From positions 1-64,000 of the forward strand of contig NZ_JIBC01000006.1 in assembly GCF_000620505.1 (NCBI RefSeq): a DNA stretch of 64,000 nucleotides. Reading direction: 5' to 3'. A program made the translations under genes and the position numbers. The DNA comes from Sulfitobacter sp. 20_GPM-1509m. GTDB lineage: Bacteria; Pseudomonadota; Alphaproteobacteria; Rhodobacterales; Rhodobacteraceae. This document shows, piece by piece, positions 8,453 through 16,944 of the stretch. The notes under the pieces were generated by a model. That model worked only from the letters and a program-made list of their open reading frames with translations. It did no database searches and had not been told where the DNA came from. Position 1 is the stretch's first letter. Each line of letters opens with the position of its first letter.

Positions 8453-8931
8453 CACTGGCCGATCTACGTTGCGAGACTGGAGCATGACGGGCCTCGCCTC
8501 GCCCCCCTTTGGGCTCAAAGCGATCATGCGGCGCTGAGGCGGGTCGCATGACCGGCTCGGCGGTGCTGCAAGACGCTCGCGGCCGATAGCTGCCACTCAC
8601 GGGGCGGCTCGTCGCTGCAGGCAGCTTCCCCAAAGCAGAGACTCGAATAGGTGCGCAGCAAAGTATTGTGCTCGAGGTCCGCTGTTCGGACGAAGCGGCC
8701 TTTTATTTGCCTAATTTGAACGCTCAGTTAGAGGTGAGCAAGGTCTTTAGCCCAAGGCTCGTATTTTTGTCCTATGCGAGGCTGATTATAGGGCTGTGAT
8801 TAATTTCCTCTTTTAGAATATCGTACGGATGAGCAGGAGTTTAGCAAAATGTAATATGAAAATTACTGATTTACAGTGCTTTCCTCGAAAACATCACTTC
8901 CGCTTTTATCCGAAAGCGGAGTTTATTTAGC
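8453..8931. other. AT-rich gap, no gene seen
   Basis: Bases 8600-8720 contain a diverged piece of the regional relic sequence ('cgctgcaggcagcttcccca', 'gaggtccgctgttcggacga'). The remainder to 8931 is AT-rich and without an open frame of note. It may include the terminator of the Sel1 gene that ends at 8932. Confidence 0.4.
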
Positions 8932-9987
8932 TCAATAGACTAGCTCTACTTTGATATGAGAGTCGTACCAGTTATTTTTAACAAGCCTGCCACATGCGGA
9001 GGAGAAGCCGCCTACTTGCTCCTCAAACTGCTGTTTGCAGGTATACTCATCTCCTTTGCACGTCATGCTAACGGTTGGCACCAGGTCGGTGAGTAAGCCC
9101 TGTTCACGGCAGATCAATGTATATTTATTCGTTGGTTGATAGCTGTCATACGTACTAGCTAGCCCGCTAGTGGCACTTGAAGGCGGAGGTGGTGGGGGGA
9201 CGTACCTATGGCAAGTTCTATCATAGGTGGTTTCGTGTATAAATCCCTGCTCCCCTCTGCTAACATGAAACTTCATGTTGCAATCGTCAAAAGTAACCGC
9301 AAAGTGGTATGAGGCTTCATCCTTAGTCTTGCCGAGGTACTCAGAAACCGAAACAGGAAGATTTTCTGTCTGTTCACAAAGGAATTGGTCCAAGTCAGGT
9401 TCTTGCGTCCAAACCAACTTGAGCTGCCGTGCAGTCCACCTCCATGCGCGGTAAATCTCTCCGGTCACAAACTCAATTTCACAGCCCTCATATCCTGCGA
9501 AGGGAACGGTGACTGTGGTTGGCATGTTAGACAGTTGTCGCAGCATTTCAGCCGCGCCTTCTGCTCCAAGAATTTGGCCGGTTTTGATATACTCGATACC
9601 AGCATCTCGGTCCTCGGACCTTCCGAGGCCTGTAGCAGTCATCCATCCCAAGTAGATATGTGCCTCCGCATCACCCAGCTCTAGCGCTTCTCCAAAGAGT
9701 TCTAGCGCTTTTCGGTGATCAGCGTCACTGAGATGTTCTTCCCAGTAGGCCAGGCCAAGCATTCTGATAGCATACGGGAGCTGTGCTTCATTTGCGGGCA
9801 CATCAAGCCACCGACGCGCCTCATACACATCCTTGGGCACACCTAAACCGTGCAAGTAGCGGTACCCAAGTTCAACTTGGGCATCAATATTTCCACTTTT
9901 GGCGGCTTCTGCCAGCTGGGGCAGTGTTTTGGCCGAAGCGGTAAAGGCAAAAACACAAATGAAAAATGCTAGAACAACTCGGAGCAT
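8932..9987 (-). CDS. Secreted Sel1-repeat protein
   Basis: The 351-residue protein has a signal peptide (MLRVVLAFFICVFAFTASA) and about three Sel1-type helical repeats: 'DAQVELGYRYLHGLGVPKDV' (residues 36-55), 'YAIRMLGLAYWEEHLSDADH' (about 75-94) and 'AHIYLGWMTATGLGRSEDRD' (about 109-128). Sel1 repeats mediate protein contacts. The C-terminal 200 residues contain several Cys (for example 'YEGCEIEF', 'DDCNMKFH', 'SSACGRL') and a proline run, and match nothing I know. The start overlaps the upstream secreted-protein gene by 19 bases, indicating an operon. Likely periplasmic or surface associated. Confidence 0.75.
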   Translation of the reverse strand: MLRVVLAFFICVFAFTASAKTLPQLAEAAKSGNIDAQVELGYRYLHGLGVPKDVYEARRWLDVPANEAQLPYAIRMLGLAYWEEHLSDADHRKALELFGEALELGDAEAHIYLGWMTATGLGRSEDRDAGIEYIKTGQILGAEGAAEMLRQLSNMPTTVTVPFAGYEGCEIEFVTGEIYRAWRWTARQLKLVWTQEPDLDQFLCEQTENLPVSVSEYLGKTKDEASYHFAVTFDDCNMKFHVSRGEQGFIHETTYDRTCHRYVPPPPPPSSATSGLASTYDSYQPTNKYTLICREQGLLTDLVPTVSMTCKGDEYTCKQQFEEQVGGFSSACGRLVKNNWYDSHIKVELVY

Positions 9988-10658
9988 ACCGTCCCAAGTT
10001 CTGTTATACGCTGAGAAGTTGCTTGAACATCGTCACCATTGAAAGGGATAATTACATCTGCATTCAATGGCATATGTGCGTTAGAGTCTAGTTCTGAGAC
10101 GAGATAGTCAAGTATCGTGTACCTGACTAGAGGGTCATCCCCGCCAGAGAGCCAAGTGATATCGACATCCGATACGACTATTGCGTTCCCTTGCGGATTT
10201 GGAGCTGCTGAGGCACCGGTAACATTGAGAGCCAAGAACGGCTGCGCCCATTCACTTGGCTTTGCCAATACCGTTAGCATTTTTGATGTTCCGGTTTGGT
10301 GCCCCCTCATGTAGAGGTAAAACTGGCAAGCTGAAAGGTCTTCACTTTCCAATCGGACTTGGTCAAATTCCTGTTCCTTGCCGTTCATCATGTTTGAGAT
10401 GAAACCGGGGCCATCCCACTCTGAAAATATGATACAATCGCCGGAACCATGGAGTTCTTGTCCTCCGACAATCATTGACTCGTCCTCACAAAGAGTGAGT
10501 TCGACGTATCGTCTCCAAAAATCATCCCGAGTTTTTAGCCCGCTGTCAGTCAATCCTGATTGCGGCAAATTGAGATCCTTCAATTCCTGAGCATGTGCTG
10601 GAAGCACAGAGAAACCAATGGATATACATGCAAAGAAATTTACGAAAGTCAGTCTCAT
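9969..10658 (-). CDS. Secreted protein of unknown function
   Basis: The 229-residue protein has a clear signal peptide (MRLTFVNFFACISIGFSVLP, cleavage after AHA). The mature part has four Cys, possibly two disulfides, and no domain I recognise. It lies directly upstream of the Sel1-repeat gene with a 19-base overlap, so the two products probably act together in the periplasm. A short open frame ends at its ATG in an ATGA overlap (10655-10658), which suggests that a longer operon may once have preceded it. Confidence 0.65.
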   Translation of the reverse strand: MRLTFVNFFACISIGFSVLPAHAQELKDLNLPQSGLTDSGLKTRDDFWRRYVELTLCEDESMIVGGQELHGSGDCIIFSEWDGPGFISNMMNGKEQEFDQVRLESEDLSACQFYLYMRGHQTGTSKMLTVLAKPSEWAQPFLALNVTGASAAPNPQGNAIVVSDVDITWLSGGDDPLVRYTILDYLVSELDSNAHMPLNADVIIPFNGDDVQATSQRITELGTVCSELF

Positions 10659-10756
10659 CTTTTCCTACCCGGCACCTTGATAACGTGATTGCGAACCTGC
10701 GTCCGACGCTCTTGAACGACGATGTTCTTATCCTTCTTTACGAAGAACAGGACCAC
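10655..10756 (-). CDS. Possible 33-codon coupled ORF or gene remnant
   Basis: A GTG-started frame gives VVLFFVKKDKNIVVQERRTQ then 'VRNHVIKVPGRKR' and stops in TGA overlapping the ATG of the next gene. The frame is open for about 12 codons further upstream to a TAG. There is no good ribosome site. It could be a leader peptide, the tail of a lost upstream gene, or chance. The only support is the ATGA overlap and the lysine/arginine-rich composition. Confidence 0.25.
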   Translation of the reverse strand: MVLFFVKKDKNIVVQERRTQVRNHVIKVPGRKR

Positions 10757-10859
10757 CAAATCGCGCCGAGTATCAAAAGCAGTTCCATGCTAACCCCTGC
10801 CGCAAACATCGAATACATCGCTCAAGGTTTGTCAAGGCTGTAAGCTTTCGAAAATGCTC

Positions 10860-11128
10860 GCTTTTTCCATTCTACGAATACCCAGCCTTCAAGGCAGTTC
10901 GCTTCTCTCACCTCTGAGAGCAGTTTGAACACAAAAAGGGCCCTAAGTGGTTAAGATGGCTCGGAGCGGTCTTGCGGCAGCGCAGAGCAAAGCGCGATTC
11001 CGACGTCATTTGAATGTCCGCTTTGATGTTTGCGGCGTATCCGGCTCGCATCCGCAGCGAAGGTCCGCTTCCCGCCCATAGTGTCGATCGACGCGACTGG
11101 CCCAGACCTTCGCCAAGATGGTCATCTC
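10860..11128. repeat. Relic repeat copy flanking IS21 element
   Basis: Bases about 10960-11128 contain 'ctttgatgtttgcggcgtat', 'gcgaaggtccgcttcccgcc' and 'ggcccagaccttcgccaaga', shared in part with the gaps at 6440-6495 and 3320-3420. The IS21 left end begins inside or immediately after this sequence ('atctc|tgtgaac'). No gene is seen. Confidence 0.45.
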
Positions 11129-11241
11129 TGTGAACAGGCATGCAAAATTGACCCCGTAGCGGGGTGATCGGCATCCACAAATGACCCCCTTACACTGATG
11201 TGGATAATGCCCCCCGAGGCCATCGGGGAGCGCAGTGTAGG

Positions 11242-12413
11242 ATGTTGGTAGTGGAGACGATTGCGAAGATCAGGCGGGCGTATTTTCAAGACAAGAAGTC
11301 GATCAAGCAGATCTGTCGAGAGCTGCGGGTATCGCGGAAAACGGTTCGCAAGGTGATCCGTTCCGGTGCGACGGAACTCACCTACGAGCGGACCATTCAA
11401 CCGTTGCCGAAGATCGGGCCCTGGAAAGACATGCTCGACGAGATGCTGACGGTGAACTCACGGAAGCCCAAGCGCGAGAGGCTGACCCGGATCAGGATTT
11501 TCGAGGAACTCAGAGCCCTCGGATATGACGGCGGCTACGATGCTGTCCGGCGCTACGCGGCCTCGTGGTCCAAGGAGGAAGAGGAGGCAACCGCCGCTGC
11601 CTATGTGCCGCTGACCTTCGATCCCGGTGAGGCCTACCAGTTCGACTGGAGCCATGAGATCGTAGTGATCGATGGCGCGACGACCACGGTGAAGGTGGCG
11701 CACGTCCGTCTCTGCCACAGCCGGATGCTGTTCGTGCGGGCCTATCCGCGCGAGACGCAGGAGATGGTGTTTGATGCGCACGACAAAGCCTTTGCCTTCT
11801 TCGGTGGAGCCTGCGCGCGGGGCATCTACGACAACATGAAGACCGCAGTAGACACGATTTTCGTCGGCCGCGACCGCGCCTACAACCGGCGGTTCCAGCA
11901 GATGTGCGGGCATTACCTCGTCGATCCGCCGTCCATTGGGCTTGAACCAATGGCACCTTCAATGAACGGCCCTGCACCCCGGCATCCGGCTGGGAGAAGG
12001 GACAGGTCGAGAACCAGGTCGGCGTTGTCCGACGACGGTTCGTCGTGCTGGAAGCACGCCTCTGACAGGCCACCTTTCGGGACATTGCTGCGCAATGCCC
12101 TGCCGGGCAGTGGATGGTCCAGATCCTGAGCATGATCCCAATCGACGGGCTGGATGCGGTGGATTCTGCCTGCGCCGAAGCCCTGAACGAAGGGGTTCCC
12201 GCGGCCTCGGTCGTCATCAACATCCTAGCCCGACATCGGGAGCCGCCCCCGCCACTGACCATCGATACGCCGGCCGCATTGCGACTGACCTGCGAGCCCG
12301 TCGCCGATTGCAAACGCTACGACAGCCTAAGGAGACCCAACCATGGAAAGATCACAGGTGCTGGAGGCGATGAGCCAGCTGAAGCTCTACGGCATGAAAG
12401 CCGCTTACGATGA
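11242..12413 (+). pseudogene. istA: istA transposase, disrupted
   Basis: The reading from MLVVETIAKIRRAYF has the N-terminal helix-turn-helix ('SIKQICRELRVSRKTVRKVI') and the start of the DDE catalytic core ('EAYQFDWSHEIVVI', 'GIYDNMKTAVD'). After 'CGHYLVDP' about 40 extra bases shift the frame. Homology resumes at 11973 with 'CTPASGWEKGQVENQVGVVR' in another frame, meets a TGA at 12063, and then jumps to the C-terminal part ('ACAEALNEGVPAASVVINIL'). Roughly 120-130 codons of the usual 500-residue protein are missing. The reading reaches TGA at 12413, overlapping istB. Confidence 0.88.
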
Positions 12414-13070
12414 GATCATCACCACAGCGGTGAAGCGTAAGCACGAACCGCAACAGATCGTCGGTGATCTGCTGAACGCCGAGATCAGCGAGAAGCAGGC
12501 GCGCTCGATCAAATACCAGATGACGATTGCCAAGCTGCCACTGGCCAAGGAGGTCGATGAGTTCAGCTTCGAGAATACGCCGGTCAACGAAACGCTGGTG
12601 CGTGATCTGACCTCCGGAGAGTTCCTTGAGCATCAACGCAACGTCGTGCTGATCGGCGGCACGGGGACCGGCAAATCCCATCTTGCAGTAGGCATCGCCA
12701 GGGCCTGCATCCGCCGTGGCAAGCGCGGCCGCTTCTTCAACGTCGTCGACCTCGTGAACAAACTCGACGCCGAAGCTCGCGCTGATCGCCAAGGGCGCAC
12801 TGCGGATCTCTTGGCCCGCCTCGACTTCCTGATCCTCGACGAGCTCGGCTACCTCCCCTTCGCGCAAACCGGCGGCCAGCTCCTGTTCCACCTCGTCAGT
12901 CGTCTCTACGAGCGCACATCAATCATCGTGACGCCAACCTCGACTTCGGTGAATGGCCATCGGACTTCGGAGACGCCAAGATGACGACAGCGCTACTCGA
13001 TCGTCTTACCCACCACTGTGACATCGTCGAAACCGGCAACGAAAGCTGGCGCTTCAAGACCCGCGAATGA
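12343..13070 (+). pseudogene. istB: istB helper ATPase, frameshifted
   Basis: IstB is the AAA+ helper of IS21 transposition. The frame from 12343 has the Walker A GGTGTGKSHLAVG and Walker B '[12 protein letters not shown]'. After 'YERTSIIVT' (about 12934) one base is missing relative to the family, and the open frame ends wrongly at 12984. In the next frame the expected ending '[20 protein letters not shown]' then '[20 protein letters not shown]' continues to the TGA at 13068-13070. The ribosome site 'aaggagacccaacc' is intact. Confidence 0.9.
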
Positions 13071-13228
13071 CCAAAACCACGCTGGCCCGATACGGCTGCG
13101 CTGTCTGGGGGCTACACCGCATCGGGCCAGCTACCCTTGCGCTCAAAAGGGGGTCATTTTTGGATGCCGATAGGGGGTCAAGATTGCGCGTCGATTGACA
13201 GCAACAAACCAATAGTCTTAATAAATAG

Positions 13229-14230
13229 CTACCAAGGCGAAATTTTGCCTCGAAGGCCCTCTATTTCAGACTGGTATGATGAACCCAATTTCCTTTCCCC
13301 ATAACCTTCTATGTATGTCAACCCATCCGGTCCAGATATGGCCTTGAACAACTCAGATCCTGCTTTTTGTATTTCATTTATTCGCCCCTGACGACCTTTA
13401 CGAACCTCAATTCCTGAGACTCCCATAGTTACTGCTTCAATCCAGTACCATTTCCCAAATTTTATTGGGCTAAGGGAGATAAGATGAAAATTTAAGGATG
13501 TTGACTCGAAGTTTAACTGCAAAAGCTGTGCAGGGTTAAACTCAGGCCAAAATCTTTTAGCTGAGTTTTCATCATTGGGATAGGCGATTGGTTTAATAAC
13601 TGGTACGCTATCCGATGAAAACGACGCTCCAGAGAGATAATTTTCCGCCCACGTAAATATCTTATAATTTTTCCTTACATCAGCCTTCCATCGAAAACGC
13701 TCAATGTGGCCATCAATGAGCATAACCTCAATCCAGTCATGGGCGAGGGCGTATTCAAGAAAATTTCGTGTTTCGTACACAATAATTGAGGTGACCCAGA
13801 TAACAGCCGAAGCCAGAACTAATGTCAAAGCGACAATGCTGCTATTCGACCAGGCCTGGATTTCAGGAAGCCACCGCACTACTGGATTCCACGCCACTAT
13901 CGTTTCGAGAAAGAAACCCTGCGGCGACGCCAAAAACAGAATAAGTGCGGCAATAATCATAAAAAGGGTCGCTGAAACGGCAAGATCAATTAGATATGTA
14001 AGTGCATTGAAGGGAATGCTTACGATTGAAGGAAGCCTCTTGTTGTAGATTGGTCGCACAGACAAGACCCGATCGATAGGAAACTGCCTTTCAAAAATAT
14101 TAATGAAGCCATCCACACGGATGCGTTCTTTGTTGGAGCCAAAGAAATACCTGATCCTCAGATCACCATTTTCGGCTTCTACCTCATCAAGAGGTCTTCG
14201 ATCTATATGTACCGGTTTTACAGACGTCAT
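13229..14230 (-). CDS. Membrane protein of unknown function
   Basis: The 333-residue protein has a soluble N-terminus of about 70 residues, two membrane segments (around 'LIDLAVSATLFMIIAALILF' at 81-100 and 'SSIVALTLVLASAVIWVTSI' at 130-149), and a soluble C-terminal part of about 170 residues. The N-terminal stretch 'IRVDGFINIFERQFPIDRVL' is reminiscent of bacterial PH-like domains, as in the neighbour at 14588-14989, but the match is weak. It is AT-rich relative to the core genome and lies directly outside the IS21 right end. Probably one operon with the two genes upstream of it. Confidence 0.6.
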   Translation of the reverse strand: MTSVKPVHIDRRPLDEVEAENGDLRIRYFFGSNKERIRVDGFINIFERQFPIDRVLSVRPIYNKRLPSIVSIPFNALTYLIDLAVSATLFMIIAALILFLASPQGFFLETIVAWNPVVRWLPEIQAWSNSSIVALTLVLASAVIWVTSIIVYETRNFLEYALAHDWIEVMLIDGHIERFRWKADVRKNYKIFTWAENYLSGASFSSDSVPVIKPIAYPNDENSAKRFWPEFNPAQLLQLNFESTSLNFHLISLSPIKFGKWYWIEAVTMGVSGIEVRKGRQGRINEIQKAGSELFKAISGPDGLTYIEGYGERKLGSSYQSEIEGLRGKISPW

Positions 14231-14270
14231 ATTTTTACCTAATCAGCTAACCTAAAGTGTCTTATCCTAA

Positions 14271-14591
14271 TCAAAACACCCACGCTGTCATAAGCCAAAA
14301 AAAGATGAAGAACAGGAAAAAACCGGGGACCATAAACTGAAACTCGCCTATCAACCCATCCCCTGCAGCAATGGCAAAAACAACGATAACTACGACAGAT
14401 ACAACAGCCGCCACTATAGCCGACGTCTTCAAACCCAAGCCTGGCGAAAACGTAGAGTCTATCCAGGTTGAGAACACCGGTAACGCCGCGCTTGCGCCCC
14501 AAACCAGCAAAGCAAGTGCGACAAGCCCTAGGACAGTAAGTCCGACAGCTATACGTGTCGCAGCTCTTTGCTCTTCTTGTTCTGTTCTCAC
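14271..14591 (-). CDS. Small three-helix membrane protein
   Basis: The 106-residue protein has three hydrophobic segments (about 12-35, 56-75 and 84-105) and no recognised domain. It starts with GTG at 14591, which overlaps the TGA of the upstream PH-domain gene (GTGA at 14588-14591), so the pair is translationally coupled. About 40 bases separate it from the 333-residue membrane protein downstream. Confidence 0.6.
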   Translation of the reverse strand: MRTEQEEQRAATRIAVGLTVLGLVALALLVWGASAALPVFSTWIDSTFSPGLGLKTSAIVAAVVSVVVIVVFAIAAGDGLIGEFQFMVPGFFLFFIFFWLMTAWVF

Positions 14592-14989
14592 GCGACCGCT
14601 CCCGCACTAACGCGCGACTGTTTCTTCACATATTCTCTGACTTTATTGGGTTCAGGCATTCCATGCAAAGTAAACTCTGCTTCGTCACCTGTCGTAAAAA
14701 TTTGAATCGTACCAACACCGAACACACGCTGCAGCAAGCTCTGATCGACGTGAACTGAACGGATCTTACGCAGATCCAAGTCAATACGGCTCTTACTCAA
14801 AAGGCCACGCTCAAGCTCTACCTCGTCGCCTACAATTTTGAGGCGTACGGTACGTGTTTTAACAAACCAGTAGAGCAATATCAGTATGCCTAAGCCAAAA
14901 GCCGGGATCAGAGCGACGGCCAGAATAAATCCGATGGGCCGGTTCTTAAACATGGACGGGTTAGCGTCGTAAAACACAAGGGGATTCAT
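14588..14989 (-). CDS. PH-like (bPH2/YdbS) membrane protein
   Basis: The 133-residue protein has one strong membrane segment ('IGFILAVALIPAFGLGILIL', residues about 19-38) and then a bacterial pleckstrin-homology domain: 'RLKIVGDEVELERGLLSKSR', 'IDLDLRKIRSVHVDQSLLQR', 'VFGVGTIQIFTTGDEAEF'. This arrangement is typical of YdbS/YdbT-type proteins, whose role is not settled; some affect stress tolerance or antibiotic resistance. It heads a three-gene group of envelope proteins. Confidence 0.8.
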   Translation of the reverse strand: MNPLVFYDANPSMFKNRPIGFILAVALIPAFGLGILILLYWFVKTRTVRLKIVGDEVELERGLLSKSRIDLDLRKIRSVHVDQSLLQRVFGVGTIQIFTTGDEAEFTLHGMPEPNKVREYVKKQSRVSAGAVA

Positions 14990-15155
14990 GGTCTTAGTGT
15001 CACCTTCAGGTCATAATACAGCGTCGTAACCCAAAGCTTCACTAGGAGGTAAATACGGGCTTCAAAATTAAGTTATTTCCTTTCTTGACGTAAATCCAGT
15101 CGATTCGAAAGGAGGTGACTTACGTAAGACAGCCGATGGTCGAGTGTCCCGCAGG

Positions 15156-15644
15156 TTAATACCCTTTGCCGATGAACTTGTTCTCGAAATTGCTCCAAAA
15201 CATCGCGCTCACACATCCTGTTGAACCAGAATATCCACATGATCCGCCGTGGTGCGCAAACACAAAGGCCGGTTTTTCACCGAAGTACACAACCTGCATG
15301 TTATGGGCGGCAAGATGCATCACTTCATCAAACGTGCCGTCCTCCTGCGAGACGAAGAAGGAATAGTGTGTCCCAGCCGTCCCACCGTAAATCAGGTGCC
15401 CAGCTGGATAGCACCGGAAATAGTCACTGTTGACTATATAGTCATTTATGCCGTCGTCGTTCAAATCGTACGGTGTGGTAAACCCTCCGGCACTGAAGTC
15501 GGCTGTATCTTCACTACCGCACCTGGATGCACCCCGTTCGATGAGCGTTTCGAAACCTGGTGGTAAGTTATCCGGACGCTCGATGGTCTGAGCATTTGTA
15601 CCTTGTGCGGCAAACAACATGCCTGCCAAGACAATAAGACGCAT
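15156..15644 (-). CDS. Secreted protein with EF-hand-like loop
   Basis: From MRLIVLAGMLFAAQGTNAQ the protein of 162 residues carries a signal peptide. The mature part has 'YDLNDDGINDYIVNSDYF', a D-x-N-x-D-G calcium-binding type loop as found in VCBS/dockerin-like proteins. Conserved-looking aromatic and Cys residues follow ('AHHGGSCGYSGSTGC'). An alternative start is MKGPDT at 15662. Function unknown; periplasmic or extracellular. It stands alone between the PH-domain operon and transposon debris. Confidence 0.6.
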   Translation of the reverse strand: MRLIVLAGMLFAAQGTNAQTIERPDNLPPGFETLIERGASRCGSEDTADFSAGGFTTPYDLNDDGINDYIVNSDYFRCYPAGHLIYGGTAGTHYSFFVSQEDGTFDEVMHLAAHNMQVVYFGEKPAFVFAHHGGSCGYSGSTGCVSAMFWSNFENKFIGKGY

Positions 15645-15792
15645 CGTATCTGGACCTTTCATTGTTATCGCTTTCGATCACGGTCGCGACTGTTCTCACG
15701 ATCACTATCATAGTCACTGTTCCGGTGCCGATATGGCGGCAGGATTGCATGCCGATTGAGAGCCCAGATCGAGGCTTGACGAATATAGGAGC

Positions 15793-15897
15793 TTCAATGC
15801 GGCTGTCGAGACGTTCTTCAACACCCTCAAGGCTGAGCAAATCTGGCGCAGGTCATGGGAAACGCCGCGGCAAGCCGAGATGGCAAACTTTAAATAA
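15793..15897 (+). pseudogene. IS3-type transposase (orfB) scrap
   Basis: The forward strand reads 'FNAAVETFFNTLKAEQIWRR' then 'SWETPRQAEMANFK' and a stop. This is the segment around the last catalytic Glu of the integrase core in IS3-family OrfB proteins, where the usual text continues into 'YINGFYNP'. No ends, no N-terminal part and no orfA are present, so only about 35 codons survive. Confidence 0.8.
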
Positions 15898-16581
15898 AAA
15901 ACTGCTGCTACAATCCCCGCTGTTGCCACTTAGCACTCGGCTGGAAAAGCCTTGGTCGCCTTCGAGCGAAAGGTTGTCCAAACGAGCACCTGGGGCGGTA
16001 CTAAAACGTAACGGGTTCAAGTTGTGTAACGCTAGTGTTTTCATAGGATGAAAATTCGGTAAGCTTCATGGTCGCGTTGGGCCACTACGTTTTGCGAGTA
16101 GGTTGTGGGACACATGGGTGGCAAGCCTTTGTTTTGCTTGCCCCGCCCTCGAACGCGTCTTTGACCACTGCTGCATTGATGTAAAAGCTATATTTCCAAC
16201 TCTGGCCAGCCTGGGCAGCGGTGCCATAACTTGTCCGTCTATCCCCAAAAGCGTTTCTCAATAGGGCATGATAGACCATAGAAAAAGTAAGTAAACTAAG
16301 GGTCTTTTTGGGAAACTGTTTAGCTTTATTTTCAGGATTTTAGGTCGGCTTTCCGCTCGTTTACACCTAAGAGGTCGGGAAGGGTGGGGGCGGTTTCCGA
16401 CACCGCTCTTGTAGTCAAGACATCAGCGTATCCTCAGGGAAGGTAAAGGGTGGTCTTTAGATCGCGCGGATGAGCCGTTTCCGTAGTGGAACAGAACGGG
16501 CGCAGAACGTGAAAGGGTAGCACTTTGGGTAGCGATTGAAAGCTACCCAGAAAAGCTGCGCCGTAATTACTTGAAAATAAA
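15898..16581. other. Gap between IS3 scrap and tRNA-Cys
   Basis: There is no gene I can support. The stretch is AT-richer than the core genome. It occupies the position where an integrated element would end against the tRNA 3' terminus, but I find no second copy of the tRNA 3' sequence and no integrase. Confidence 0.4.
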
Positions 16582-16655
16582 TGGAGGCGAGTAGGAGAAT
16601 CGAACTCCTGTACACGGATTTGCAATCCGCTGCGTCACCACTCCGCCAACTCGCC
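16582..16655 (-). tRNA. tRNA-Cys (GCA)
   Basis: The reverse strand folds as a 74-base tRNA. The acceptor stem is GGCGAGT with ACTCGCC, the D arm is TGGCGGAGTGG, and the anticodon loop 'GGATTGCAAATCC' gives anticodon GCA. The T loop is 'GGAGTTCGATTCTCC', and a genomically encoded 3' TCCA closes the molecule. The 3' end faces the accessory region at lower coordinates. Confidence 0.96.
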
Positions 16656-16944
16656 AGCGCCTTGAAAACAAGGGTTTTCGTGGTTGGCGGGGTGATAGGC
16701 CGTTTTCGGCGAGAGCGCAAGCGCATTCCTGAGGCTTCTCAACACTTCGCAAATGCCAAAGATGCGCGCCGCGCGGTCAGCGCTGCGTGCCGGTGTGGTT
16801 CGGCGGTGAACCCCCGGGCGCTTGCGGCTTGACTGTGCGCAACTGCACATTGGACCGTCCTATTTCGCCCATCGGCCCGTTGCCGTGAGGTTCGGAATGT
16901 GGCACATCTGATTTTGACAGATTCCGAACAGATGAGTTCAGTTC

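Larger units (their letters stand above)
11129..13200 (+). mobile_element. IS21-family insertion sequence, inactive
   Basis: The element carries istA and istB in the IS21 order. The ends are recognisable imperfect inverted repeats: the left end reads 'ttgaccccgtagcggggtga' then 'tcggcatccacaaatgaccc', and the reverse complement of the right end reads 'cttgaccccctatcggcatc' then 'caaaaatgacccccttt'. Both start TGT, placing the borders at 11129 and 13200. A direct target repeat is not visible at the borders, so it may have decayed. Both genes are broken, so the copy cannot move on its own. Confidence 0.88.

Noticed and set aside
11121-13210. Target-site duplication of the IS21 element
   Set aside because: Bases before 11129 ('gtcatctc') and after 13200 ('gcaacaaa') do not match.
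15105-15130. 'aaggaggtgacttacgtaag' that looks like a strong ribosome site
   Set aside because: No start codon with an open frame follows at a useful distance on the plus strand.
15900-16581. Integrase gene or second tRNA-Cys 3' repeat
   Set aside because: None found by eye; the island idea rests only on gene content and position.
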